Below are positions 52,620 to 61,147 of a stretch of DNA of 64,000 nucleotides, in pieces (within the stretch, counting starts at the first letter, position 1; each line of letters opens with the position of its first letter). Where the stretch lies: the NCBI RefSeq assembly GCF_000143845.1, contig NC_014363.1, forward strand, positions 1,411,186 to 1,475,185, written 5' to 3'. This DNA comes from Olsenella uli DSM 7084 (GTDB taxonomy: Bacteria > Actinomycetota > Coriobacteriia > Coriobacteriales > Atopobiaceae). Both the position numbers and the translations under genes were made by a program. The notes under the pieces were generated by a model. It was not told the DNA's origin, searched no databases, and saw nothing but the letters and a program-made list of their open reading frames with translations.

Positions 52620-54227
52620 TCACTTGGCAGTGACGACGTCTGTCAGCGAGACGCCGGTGGTACCGATTCCGGAGAAGCCGGAGACCTTGACGCCCTCGCC
52701 GTTGGCCGTCTCGGACCAGGAGCCCGTGGAGGTCTTGACCTGGAGGACCGGGTAGAGGGGGACGTTCTCGGACAGCAGGTCGAAGCACTTGTTCCAGGTC
52801 TTCTGCTGCTCGTCTCCCGACTGCTCGAGTGCCTGGGCCATGGTGGAGGTGAGCTCCTTCCACTCGTCGGAGCCACTCCAGGGGCACCTGGTCTTCATCC
52901 AGATGTTGTCGCCGTACCACCAGTTGAGCAGCAGGTCGGGGTCAGCGCCGAAGCAGGAGGGGTCGCCTGGGGCGAGCAGCAGGTCATAGGCCTCGCCGCC
53001 GTCGATTGCGGCGTAGGTCGCGGCCGAGGTGTCGGTCTGAATCGTGACGTTGAAGCCCAGCGCGTCGAGGTCGTTCTTGACCTGCGTGGACATGGCGACG
53101 ACCTGGTCGTTGTCCGTGGTGCGCAGGGTGATGTCACCTGGGGTGATGCCGGACTCGGCGATGAGGCCCTTGGCCTTCTCCTGGTCATAGCCATAGACCA
53201 TGGAGGCCTTGTGGTAGTTGCTGAAGGTCTCGGGCAGGTAGCTTGTGGGGGCGGACGCCATGCCCGCCAGGGCGTTGTTGATCATCTGGTCGTAGTTCAG
53301 GGCGTACATGACGGCCTGACGGACCTTGACGTTGTCCCACGGCGCCTTGGCGACGTTGAACATCATGAAGCGGGTCCCGAAGCCCTGGACGGTGTCGACG
53401 GTGACGCCGGCGCCCTTGAGCTGGTCGATGGAGTCGGCCGGGACGGACTCGCAGACGAGGGTGGTGCCCTCCTGCTGCGCGGTGACGCGGGCGGTGGCGT
53501 CCTTGAGGACGTCGACGCGTATCTGGTTGTCCTTGGCGGGGTGGTCGCCGTTGTAGTTCTCGTTCGGGGAGAGGGTGACGGAGGCGTCGGTGATCTCGTC
53601 GTACTTCCACGGGCCGGAGCCGACGGGCTTCAGGGTGAGCTCGTCCTTGGTCATGGCGGCGGGAATGACGCGGACGATGGCCAGGCGCTCCTTCAGCAGG
53701 GAGAAGTTCGCGACCTTGGTCTTGATGGTGACGGTGGTGTCGTCCTTCTTCTCGACGGAGGCGATGGGGGCGAGCATCGAGACGTAGATGTTGCCCTCGG
53801 CGGTGGCGCGGGCGAAGGACTCCACGACGTCGTCTGGGGTCACGGCGTTGCCGTCGGAGAACTTGGCATCGGCGCGGAGCGCGACCTCGAAGGTGGTGTC
53901 GTCCACCTTGACGGGGTCGCCCGAAGCGAGGCCGTTGTAGGTGGAGTAGTCGTGGTAGTCAAGCTCGTAGAGGCCCTCGACGACGTTCCAGTTGGTCGAG
54001 AGCGCCAGGGCGGAGGACGTGGACGAGGGGTCGTAGTTCTGGGTGGCATAGGCGGAGCCATAGGAGAGGGTGCCACCGCCCTGGGCCTCGGAGCCCGTCG
54101 CATCGCCGCCCGACGAGGGCTGGGAGGCGCCGCATCCCGCCAGGCCCAGGCCCGCCAGCGCAGCGGCGCCGCCCGTCACACCGAGAAACGAACGGCGCGA
54201 AAGGTTCTTGCTCATGGTCTCGTTCAT
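52620..54227 (-). CDS. Extracellular solute-binding lipoprotein (family 5), probable sialic acid binder
   Basis: A 535-residue SBP_bac_5 lipoprotein with twin-arginine motif LSRRSFLG and lipobox LAGC near residue 32. Family landmarks FEVALRADAKFSDGNAVTPDDV and KVRQAVMYALNYDQMINNAL are present. First gene of the nine-gene nan operon, so sialic acid is the most likely ligand although the fold is shared with peptide binders. ATG at 54227 with AAGGAC; an internal ATG four codons later is possible. The 221 bp upstream of it show no clear promoter. Confidence 0.85.
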   Translation of the reverse strand: MNETMSKNLSRRSFLGVTGGAAALAGLGLAGCGASQPSSGGDATGSEAQGGGTLSYGSAYATQNYDPSSTSSALALSTNWNVVEGLYELDYHDYSTYNGLASGDPVKVDDTTFEVALRADAKFSDGNAVTPDDVVESFARATAEGNIYVSMLAPIASVEKKDDTTVTIKTKVANFSLLKERLAIVRVIPAAMTKDELTLKPVGSGPWKYDEITDASVTLSPNENYNGDHPAKDNQIRVDVLKDATARVTAQQEGTTLVCESVPADSIDQLKGAGVTVDTVQGFGTRFMMFNVAKAPWDNVKVRQAVMYALNYDQMINNALAGMASAPTSYLPETFSNYHKASMVYGYDQEKAKGLIAESGITPGDITLRTTDNDQVVAMSTQVKNDLDALGFNVTIQTDTSAATYAAIDGGEAYDLLLAPGDPSCFGADPDLLLNWWYGDNIWMKTRCPWSGSDEWKELTSTMAQALEQSGDEQQKTWNKCFDLLSENVPLYPVLQVKTSTGSWSETANGEGVKVSGFSGIGTTGVSLTDVVTAK

Positions 54228-54448
54228 GTCCTTGCCTCTCTCACGTGTGTGGTACGTCCCTGTCTTGCCACAGCTCGATCCGTGGCTCAACCTTCATGAG
54301 AGCAGGGTATTTCAGAGTACCGGTTCCCTAAAAGGGGTCATTCCGTTAAAGGCCCGCCTTTGAGCACGAGTGGAGCGAACAAGAAAAACACTTGACAAAT
54401 CGCGCCAATCTGTTTGGCCATTCTCAGTTGTTCGCAAGACAATGCCAG

Positions 54449-56413
54449 CTAATCAGTATGATGACTTATTGAAGACGTTATATCGCCATCCAAGGCGGAC
54501 GAAGCCTCGTCCGCCACCCGCCCCGCCTGTGCGTCCCACGCGCGCAGGGTCTGCCACACGTCCCGGGCGACGGCCTCGGGCACGCCCCTGACCGACGCGA
54601 TCTCCCCCGGGCTCGCCGCGCGGAGCCGCTTGAGGGAACCGAAGTGACGCATGATGGCCTTCTTGCGCTTGGGGCCGACGCCCTCTATGTCGTCGAGGAC
54701 CGAGATGGTCATCGCCTTGTCACGCAGCTCTCGGTGGAAGGTGATGGCAAAGCGGTGCGACTCGTCACGCACCTGCTTGATGAGGTAGAGTGACGCGCTT
54801 CCCGAGGGGAGCACGACGGGCGTCTCGTCCCAGGGGACGAAGACCTCCTCGTCCGACTTGGCAAGGCCGCAGACGGGGATGTCGAGGCCCAAGGCCCCAA
54901 GTTGCCTGAGCGCAGCTGTGAGCTGGGGCTTGCCACCATCGACCACGAGGAGGTCGGGCCGTGAGCCAAAGCGCTCGTCGGCCATGCGCTCGGGCGCGTA
55001 GCGCCGACCCAGCACCTCCCCCATCGACACGAAGTCGTTTGCCTCGTCGAGCTGGGAGCGGACCTTGAAGCGGCGGTACTGCCCCTTGTCGGGACGACCG
55101 TTCGTGAAGACCACCATGGAGGCGACGGTGAAGTTGCCGTGGAGGGTGGAGATGTCGAAGCACTCGATGCGTAGGGGCGGCGCGTCAAGGGCAAGTGCGC
55201 TCTCGAGCTGGAGCAGGGCCTGGTTGGTGCGGTCATCCGCGTAGCCCGTGCGCACCATGTAGCGCATGAGGGCGTGACGGGCGTTCCGCTCGGCCATGTC
55301 GAGCAGGTGGCTCTTCTCGCCTCTCTGGGGGCGGTGGACGTGCACGGCAAGGCCGCGCTTCTCGGTAAGCCAGCCGCCCAGGAGCTCTGCGTCGGGAAGG
55401 GCGCACCTGACGTCGACCTCGGCGGGGATGTCCGCCGTCTCGTCGTAGTAGCGCTTGACGAAGCCCCCCGTGAGCTCCACCTCGTCGACGTCGGCGCCCT
55501 TGTTGAGGATGAACTCGCTCGAGCGGATGGTGCGTCCCTCGCGCACGACGAAGACGCAGGCGCAGCTGATGGTCTCCTCACGGTAGAAGCCGATGAGGTC
55601 GAGGTTGACGCTGGTCGGGAAGGTCACCTGCTGCCGATCGTCGAGGCCGTCTATGACCTCGAGGCGGCGCTTGATGCGTGCGGCGCGCTCGAACTCGAGG
55701 TTGGAGGCTGCCTCGTGCATCTGGTCCTCGAGCTCGCCGCAGATCTCGGCACGCCTGCCCGAGAGGAACTTCTCGACCTGGCGCACGTGGGCGGCATAGT
55801 CGACGGTGTCTATCTGCCCGCAGCAGACGCCAGGCCCGCGCCCTACGTGATAGTCGAAGCAGGGTCGGCAGTGCTCGCCCAGAACCAGGTTGGCGATCGC
55901 CACGTCGTCGGGATGACCCTTGAGGTAGCGGCGGGCGCGCTTCCACTCCGTGCAGCTGGCGATGCAGATGGGCACCGCCTTGCGCAGGGTGTCGATGGTC
56001 TCGCGCGCGGCGTGGGAGTCCGTGTAGGGGCCGAAGTAGCGGGTTCCCTTGCGGTGCCTCTCGCGCGTGTACTTGATCGCCGGGAAGGCGTCGTCCTCGG
56101 TGATGGCGATGTAGGGGTAGCTCTTGTCGTCCTTGAAGTCAACGTTGAAGTAGGGGTGGTACTGGGCGATGAGGTTGCGCTCCAGCACCAGCGCCTCGTG
56201 CTCGGAGCCCACGACCACATAGTCGAAGCTGCGGACCACCTGCATCATCAGGGGGATCTTGGCACGGTCGTCCGTCAGGTTGACGTACTGGAGCATGCGC
56301 GAGCGCAGGTTCTTGGCCTTGCCCACGTAGATGACCTCCCCCCTGCCGTCCTTCCAGAGGTAGCAGCCAGGCTCCGTGGGAACCTGGGCCACTTGCTCGG
56401 CGATGCTCGGCAT
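54449..56413 (-). CDS. uvrC: Excinuclease ABC subunit C
   Basis: Makes both incisions in nucleotide excision repair. The 654-residue protein has a GIY-YIG domain (about 10-95, PGCYLWKDGRGEVIYVGKAK), a UVR motif region around 205-240, the RNase H-like UvrC domain (FDISTLHGNFTVASMVVF; DLLVVDGGKPQL) and a C-terminal helix-hairpin-helix (DIEGVGPKRKKAIMRHFGS). The start at 56413 is chosen because GGAGGAG is 6 bases upstream; an in-frame ATG at 56485 would add 24 residues but has no good site. It is far from rapZ-whiA, with which it is often clustered. Confidence 0.95.
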   Translation of the reverse strand: MPSIAEQVAQVPTEPGCYLWKDGRGEVIYVGKAKNLRSRMLQYVNLTDDRAKIPLMMQVVRSFDYVVVGSEHEALVLERNLIAQYHPYFNVDFKDDKSYPYIAITEDDAFPAIKYTRERHRKGTRYFGPYTDSHAARETIDTLRKAVPICIASCTEWKRARRYLKGHPDDVAIANLVLGEHCRPCFDYHVGRGPGVCCGQIDTVDYAAHVRQVEKFLSGRRAEICGELEDQMHEAASNLEFERAARIKRRLEVIDGLDDRQQVTFPTSVNLDLIGFYREETISCACVFVVREGRTIRSSEFILNKGADVDEVELTGGFVKRYYDETADIPAEVDVRCALPDAELLGGWLTEKRGLAVHVHRPQRGEKSHLLDMAERNARHALMRYMVRTGYADDRTNQALLQLESALALDAPPLRIECFDISTLHGNFTVASMVVFTNGRPDKGQYRRFKVRSQLDEANDFVSMGEVLGRRYAPERMADERFGSRPDLLVVDGGKPQLTAALRQLGALGLDIPVCGLAKSDEEVFVPWDETPVVLPSGSASLYLIKQVRDESHRFAITFHRELRDKAMTISVLDDIEGVGPKRKKAIMRHFGSLKRLRAASPGEIASVRGVPEAVARDVWQTLRAWDAQAGRVADEASSALDGDITSSISHHTD

Positions 56414-56488
56414 GCCCAGCTCCTCCGGACTCGGGGAGGCGAGGCCGAGGTCGGGCCTTCTGGCTGAGGGGTCCTTCACGCCCATGGG

Positions 56489-57757
56489 CTACTTGCTCGC
56501 CCTGCTGCCCTCGTCGCTCCAGTAGTACTTCCGGAACTTCTGGACCTGGTGGTAGTAGTTCACGCTGGCCCAGAAGCGCTGTGCCAGGCAGTCCTGGTCC
56601 CAGTGCAGGGCGAAGCAGGCGGTGCCGTCCCTGAACGCGTCCAGGACCTGCCGTCTGACCTTGGGGTCGCTGACGCAGGACCTCACGACCTGCGGAGGCA
56701 CGGTGACGTAGGCGAAGGGCCTGTCGGACGCCACGGGCTCCATCCTCTTGCCGAGAAGGACGTCGTCCACCTGGACCTTTGCGAAGTTCACCCCAGCGAG
56801 GTAGGGGAAGAGCGAGCTGCGACCCGGGCGGGTGTTTATCTCGAAGAACTTGAAGCTGTCGTCACGGGCGTCGTACTTGACGTCGAAGTTGGCCATGCCA
56901 TGGTAGCCGACGCGGCGCATGAAGCGGCAGGCGTCCTCGAGCACCTTGCGATTGGTCTCGGGGATGATCACGGCGGGGTTGCCGATGGCGGTGGGCGCAT
57001 GGTCCTGCAACACGACGCGACCGCCGACCATGAACACGGGATCGGAGTTGGCATCGGTGTAGATGGAGAGGATCCTCTCCTGGGAGTCCTCGCCGGGGAT
57101 GAGCTCCTGGACGATCAGGCTCTTGTCATAGCTTGACGCCTGGAGGCTCCTGAAAATGCCCTCGAGCTCGCTGCGGTCCTGGACGAAGAACACCTTCTTC
57201 TTGTCGGGAATCTCCGCATAGTGGTAGGCAGCCGAGTTGGACGGCTTCGCCACCAGGGGATATGAGAAGCCCGAATCATCCACCGCGGCATGGGGGTCGG
57301 CGCAGTCGAGGAAGCGGGTCTTGGGGTACGGGATGCCGACCTCGTCCGCGATGCGATAGAAGTTCTCCTTCTGCGTGATGTCGTCAAGCAGGTCGAAGTC
57401 GATGTAGGGGACGTAGTACCACTCCTCGAGCACCGGTTTGTTCTTGGAGACGATGCGGGCGTAGAAGTCGCCGCAGCCCACGAGGAACGGGACCTTCCCG
57501 GCAGACACGAGCTCGGCGCCGAGCCTCGTGAGGTAGCCCATGAGGACGTCCTCGCGGTCGATGCCAGGAACCACGCGGAAGTCGACGAAGCGGCTGCGCG
57601 CGATGGACTTGATGTCGTCGGCGCCCAGCTCGATGGGTTTGACGTGGTAGGCCTCCCAGAAGCAGCGGATGTACGCATAGCCGCAGAAGTCCGCTCCCAG
57701 GATGACGGGCTGGAGCACGTTGGGGAGGTTCTTCTCGTCTGTAACCACAGGTCTCAT
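56489..57757 (-). CDS. ATP-grasp ligase, probable D-aspartate ligase
   Basis: A 422-residue ATP-grasp protein: an N-terminal pre-grasp domain (VILGADFCGYAYIRCFWEAY), the central ATP-binding part (YPLVAKPSNSAAYHYAEI; IVQELIPGEDSQERILS) and the metal/ATP site MANFDVKYDARDDSFKFFEINTRPG. Size and layout fit the D-aspartate ligase (Asl) type that adds D-Asp to the peptidoglycan stem lysine; other carboxylate-amine ligases share the fold. A divergent aspartate racemase gene 220 bp away supports the D-Asp reading, because the same two functions are adjacent in Enterococcus faecium. It runs into uvrC in the same direction. Confidence 0.65.
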   Translation of the reverse strand: MRPVVTDEKNLPNVLQPVILGADFCGYAYIRCFWEAYHVKPIELGADDIKSIARSRFVDFRVVPGIDREDVLMGYLTRLGAELVSAGKVPFLVGCGDFYARIVSKNKPVLEEWYYVPYIDFDLLDDITQKENFYRIADEVGIPYPKTRFLDCADPHAAVDDSGFSYPLVAKPSNSAAYHYAEIPDKKKVFFVQDRSELEGIFRSLQASSYDKSLIVQELIPGEDSQERILSIYTDANSDPVFMVGGRVVLQDHAPTAIGNPAVIIPETNRKVLEDACRFMRRVGYHGMANFDVKYDARDDSFKFFEINTRPGRSSLFPYLAGVNFAKVQVDDVLLGKRMEPVASDRPFAYVTVPPQVVRSCVSDPKVRRQVLDAFRDGTACFALHWDQDCLAQRFWASVNYYHQVQKFRKYYWSDEGSRASK

Positions 57758-57977
57758 GGGACGGACTCCTAGGGTTGCCGATTGGACGCGGGAGGGACCC
57801 AGCGCCTACGCCGGAAGCATCCGGGCGGGCGAAGCGCGGCGCCTGGGGTGCGGAACCTTCCATGGCCTATGGTAGCGCCATGGAGACGACGCCCCGACGG
57901 GTAAAATCGGCTGCAGCAAGATTCAACAGTTGCGCGGGCCCGCAGGACGCACGGGCCAGCTGGGGACGGAGGGGCGC

Positions 57978-58721
57978 GTGAACAAGCCAATCCTGGGCAT
58001 CATCGGCGGCGTGGGGCCACTGGCGACGGCCTACTTCATGGAGATGCTCATCAAGAAGACGCCCGCCACGTCCGATCAGGACAACATGCCGATGATCGTC
58101 TTCAACGACCCCCAGATCCCCGACCGTACGGCCTACATCCTCGACCACGGCAGGCCCAACCCCCAGCCCGAGATGGTCAAGGTGGCCCGCTGGCTGCAGG
58201 ATGCCGGGGCGGACTACCTCGCCATCGCCTGCAACACGGCGCACTACTTCTACGCCGCCATCGACGACGCCGTCGACATACCCGTGGTGAACATCATGGA
58301 GGAGACCTCGCGTCACATCGCCGAGAAGGTCGGCCACGGGGGCAGGGTCGGCCTGATGGCGACCGAGGGCACCGTGCGCTCGGAGGTGTTCCAGGGCTAC
58401 TTCAAGGCCATGGGGCTCGAGTGCGTGCATCCCGACGAGGCGGACCAGGCACAGGTGAGCTCTCTCATCTACGACGGCGTCAAGGCGAACGCGGACTACG
58501 ACCCCGGCGACCTCCTTGACATCGCGGGACGGCTGCGCGGGGCCGGCTGCGATGCGGTGGTCTGTGGCTGCACCGAACTCTCCGTCATCTACCAGGACCT
58601 CCTGGACGACAAGACCCAGACCGTACCTTGCTGGCTCTTTGACTCGCTGGACATCCTGGCGGAACGTTGCGTACAGCTGTACCTGTGGGCCCGCGAGGCG
58701 GGCGGCGACATCAAGATGTAG
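57978..58721 (+). CDS. Aspartate/glutamate racemase family protein
   Basis: A cofactor-independent racemase of 247 residues. GIIGGVGPLATAYF is the N-terminal signature. The paired catalytic cysteines are Cys85 (IACNTAHY) and Cys198 (VCGCTEL). The class resembles aspartate racemases more than MurI by the GGVGP start and NDPQIPDRT segment. It starts at GTG with GGAGGGG upstream. The divergent D-aspartate-ligase-like gene suggests it supplies D-Asp for cell-wall cross-bridges. Confidence 0.85.
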   Translation: MNKPILGIIGGVGPLATAYFMEMLIKKTPATSDQDNMPMIVFNDPQIPDRTAYILDHGRPNPQPEMVKVARWLQDAGADYLAIACNTAHYFYAAIDDAVDIPVVNIMEETSRHIAEKVGHGGRVGLMATEGTVRSEVFQGYFKAMGLECVHPDEADQAQVSSLIYDGVKANADYDPGDLLDIAGRLRGAGCDAVVCGCTELSVIYQDLLDDKTQTVPCWLFDSLDILAERCVQLYLWAREAGGDIKM

Positions 58722-58758
58722 GGAGGTGTGGGGCGCGCGGGGACCTCAGGGGGGCGGC

Positions 58759-59154
58759 CTATGCGGTGAGCTCGCGGTAGAAGCAGCTGCGATGTCCGGT
58801 ATGGCAGGCGGGGCCCGGCGAGTCCACCTCGTAGACGAGGGTGTCCGCGTCACAGTCCACCAGCACGCGCCTGAGTCTCTGCACGTTGCCGCTCGTCGCC
58901 CCCTTGTTCCAGAGCTCCCTGCGAGAGCGGGACCAGAACCAGGTGGTACCTGTCTCGAGGCTGAGACGTACGGCCTCCTCGTTGGCCCAGGCGACCATGA
59001 GCACCTCACCCGTCCCTCCCTGCTGGACCACGACGGTGACCAGCCCCCTGTCATCGAAGCGCATGCCCGCGGCGGAGAGGCCGACCCGCTCCACCCCCTC
59101 GTCGGCGTAGGGTTCGGCGCCAGGACGCTCATTTGCGATGTCGACGTTGCACAT
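58759..59154 (-). CDS. hisI: Phosphoribosyl-AMP cyclohydrolase
   Basis: Opens the purine ring of PR-AMP in the third step of histidine synthesis. The 131-residue protein has TWFWSRSRRELWNKGATSGN, the metal site DCDADT and the zinc-binding CHTGHRSCFYR end. No PR-ATP pyrophosphatase domain is fused. ATG at 59154 with AGAGG; longer frames are rejected. It is oriented like hisF and hisA but separated from them by two unrelated genes. Confidence 0.95.
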   Translation of the reverse strand: MCNVDIANERPGAEPYADEGVERVGLSAAGMRFDDRGLVTVVVQQGGTGEVLMVAWANEEAVRLSLETGTTWFWSRSRRELWNKGATSGNVQRLRRVLVDCDADTLVYEVDSPGPACHTGHRSCFYRELTA

Positions 59155-59401
59155 GGGGGCCTCTCTCCTCGTCTTGCCGTACGCACGGCTCCGCCGCACG
59201 TGGCGCCCGCGGCATATGGTGCACGGCGCGAGGTGCGACGCGCAGGGCACGGGGCGGCATCCGGCGCGCGGCGCCACGTTGTCCGTGGGGACGCCGCCCA
59301 CGAGTGCACGCAGGGCATACGGGACATACTATAGGAGCGGCGCGCAGGGCGTAGGCGGAACGTGACGCAGATGGGGCCCGAACGCGACGGGAAGAGACGG
59401 G

Positions 59402-61147
59402 ATGGCCGTCGGGATTGGGGCTGTCATGGGGAGCTCGCACGAGAAGGGCGTGGACGTCCTCGTCGTGGGCGCGGGCATCGCGGGCACCACGGCCGCACTC
59501 GCGGCGTCCGCGCAGGGTGCCCGCGTGTGCATGGCAAGTGTGGGGACGACGTTTTCCGGGGCCAGCTTCTATGGGGGCACCTGGGGGCTGGGGCTTGTCG
59601 GCCCAGACGGGGAGGGGGACGAGGACGACCTGGTGGCAACCATCCTGCGCGTGGGCGGCAACGTGGCCGACCCAACGCTCGTGCGCACGCTCGCCCGCGG
59701 CATCGCCCCAGCGGCGGAACGCCTCGAACGGCTGGGCGTCACGCTGCGACGGCCCGCTGCGGGACATGGGGACGAGCAGGCCTACGTGCCTTGCTTCGAT
59801 CACAGACATCGCTGCTGGAGGGGAATCGAGCGTGGGCCCTACCGCGCCTCCGTCGCCCGTGGGCTGCGTGCGGGGGAGGTCACGCTCCTCGAGGGATGCG
59901 AGCTCGTCGACCTAGCCGAGGCCGATGACCACATCTGCGGCGCCGTCCTGTACGATGCGGGGTCGGGACGCTTCCGCACGGTGGCATGTGGCGCCGTCGT
60001 GCTCGCCGCAGGCGGGCTGAGTGGCCTGTACCAGCAGAGGCTCTGTGCGCCCGACGTCACCGGCGCGGTGCACGCCATAGCCCTCAGGCATGGGTGCTCC
60101 CTGGTGAACGTCGAGTTCCTGCAGATGATGCCGACGATTGTCTCGCCTAGGCCAGGAATCGTGTTCAACGAGAAGAGCTTCGGCTACGTGGACGGAAGGT
60201 CGGCCGGCCTGTCGCGGGACCTCCTGGCCGAGCGAGGGCGCTACGGACCGTTCAGCGCCCGCCTGGCCTCGCGCTCTGTTGACTTTGCCATCGCGTCTGC
60301 GGGCAGGCGGGGCATGGAGGTCCGCTACGGGACGCTCCCGGACCGGCTCCCCGAGTTCGTTCGCAGCTATTCCGCCTGGCTGTCCGCACAGGGCGTGGAC
60401 CCCATGGGGCCCCTTCGCATCACGCACTACGCGCACGCCTCGAACGGGGGCATCGCGATTGACGCGCGGGGTCGATGCCGCGGGGGCGCACGGGGCCTCT
60501 TTGCCTGCGGGGAAATGGCAGGGGGCATGCACGGAGCGGACAGGCTGGGAGGGCTCTCGAGTGCCAACTGCCTGGTGTATGGCGAGATCGCGGGAAGGGA
60601 GGCCGCACGCGAGGCGTTGGGGACGTCGTGGGCGAGCAGGGCCTGGCGCCACCCCGACGCACACGCCCCAGGTCGCAAGCTGCCTTCGACGCAGGCGATG
60701 GTCCCTGCGGACGCGGAGGCGATGGAGGGCGAGCTGCGGGACACGATGAGCCGCTGGTGCATGGTGAGGCGCGAGGCCGAGGGGTTGTCACGTGCGCGCA
60801 GGCGGCTGGACGGGCTTGCGGAGAGGGCCACGGCCGGGCTTGTTGGTGCGGGGGGCGCCGCGAGGGCCGCGGATGCGGTCGTGACGGTGGAGGGAACTCT
60901 GACGGCAGGCGTGGGCGAGGTCGCGGGCGCACCCCATGACGTCGCCCGAGCCATGCGCCTCAGGCTGCGGCTGGACTCCGCCCGCGCCATGGTCGCGGCG
61001 ATGTCGGCCAGGCAGGAAAGCCGCGGCGCACACTACCGCAGCGACTCCCCGCACGAGGTTGCCGAACTCGCAACTGCGCATGTGGTAACCCTGGACGCTG
61101 GGGGCAATCCCGAGGTGCGGGCGTCAGGGGAAGACGTGCGGGACTAG
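59402..61147 (+). CDS. FAD-binding flavoprotein, NadB/fumarate-reductase family
   Basis: A 581-residue flavoprotein of the succinate dehydrogenase/fumarate reductase flavoprotein superfamily. FAD-binding VLVVGAGIAGTTAALAA lies near 20-36. The catalytic half shows RITHYAHASNGGIAID and a substrate/FAD segment LFACGEMAGGMHGADRLGG. The C-terminal helical domain (about 430-560) is Ala/Arg-rich. It resembles L-aspartate oxidase or a soluble fumarate/methylacrylate-type reductase; there is no nadA, nadC or iron-sulfur subunit nearby, so the call stays at family level. The ATG at 59426 is an alternative start. It converges with the next gene, sharing 4 bases. Confidence 0.75.
   Translation: MAVGIGAVMGSSHEKGVDVLVVGAGIAGTTAALAASAQGARVCMASVGTTFSGASFYGGTWGLGLVGPDGEGDEDDLVATILRVGGNVADPTLVRTLARGIAPAAERLERLGVTLRRPAAGHGDEQAYVPCFDHRHRCWRGIERGPYRASVARGLRAGEVTLLEGCELVDLAEADDHICGAVLYDAGSGRFRTVACGAVVLAAGGLSGLYQQRLCAPDVTGAVHAIALRHGCSLVNVEFLQMMPTIVSPRPGIVFNEKSFGYVDGRSAGLSRDLLAERGRYGPFSARLASRSVDFAIASAGRRGMEVRYGTLPDRLPEFVRSYSAWLSAQGVDPMGPLRITHYAHASNGGIAIDARGRCRGGARGLFACGEMAGGMHGADRLGGLSSANCLVYGEIAGREAAREALGTSWASRAWRHPDAHAPGRKLPSTQAMVPADAEAMEGELRDTMSRWCMVRREAEGLSRARRRLDGLAERATAGLVGAGGAARAADAVVTVEGTLTAGVGEVAGAPHDVARAMRLRLRLDSARAMVAAMSARQESRGAHYRSDSPHEVAELATAHVVTLDAGGNPEVRASGEDVRD

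Noticed and set aside
54392-54397. Perfect TTGACA -35 box on the plus strand
   Set aside because: No -10 at suitable distance, and the only downstream gene (uvrC) is on the opposite strand.
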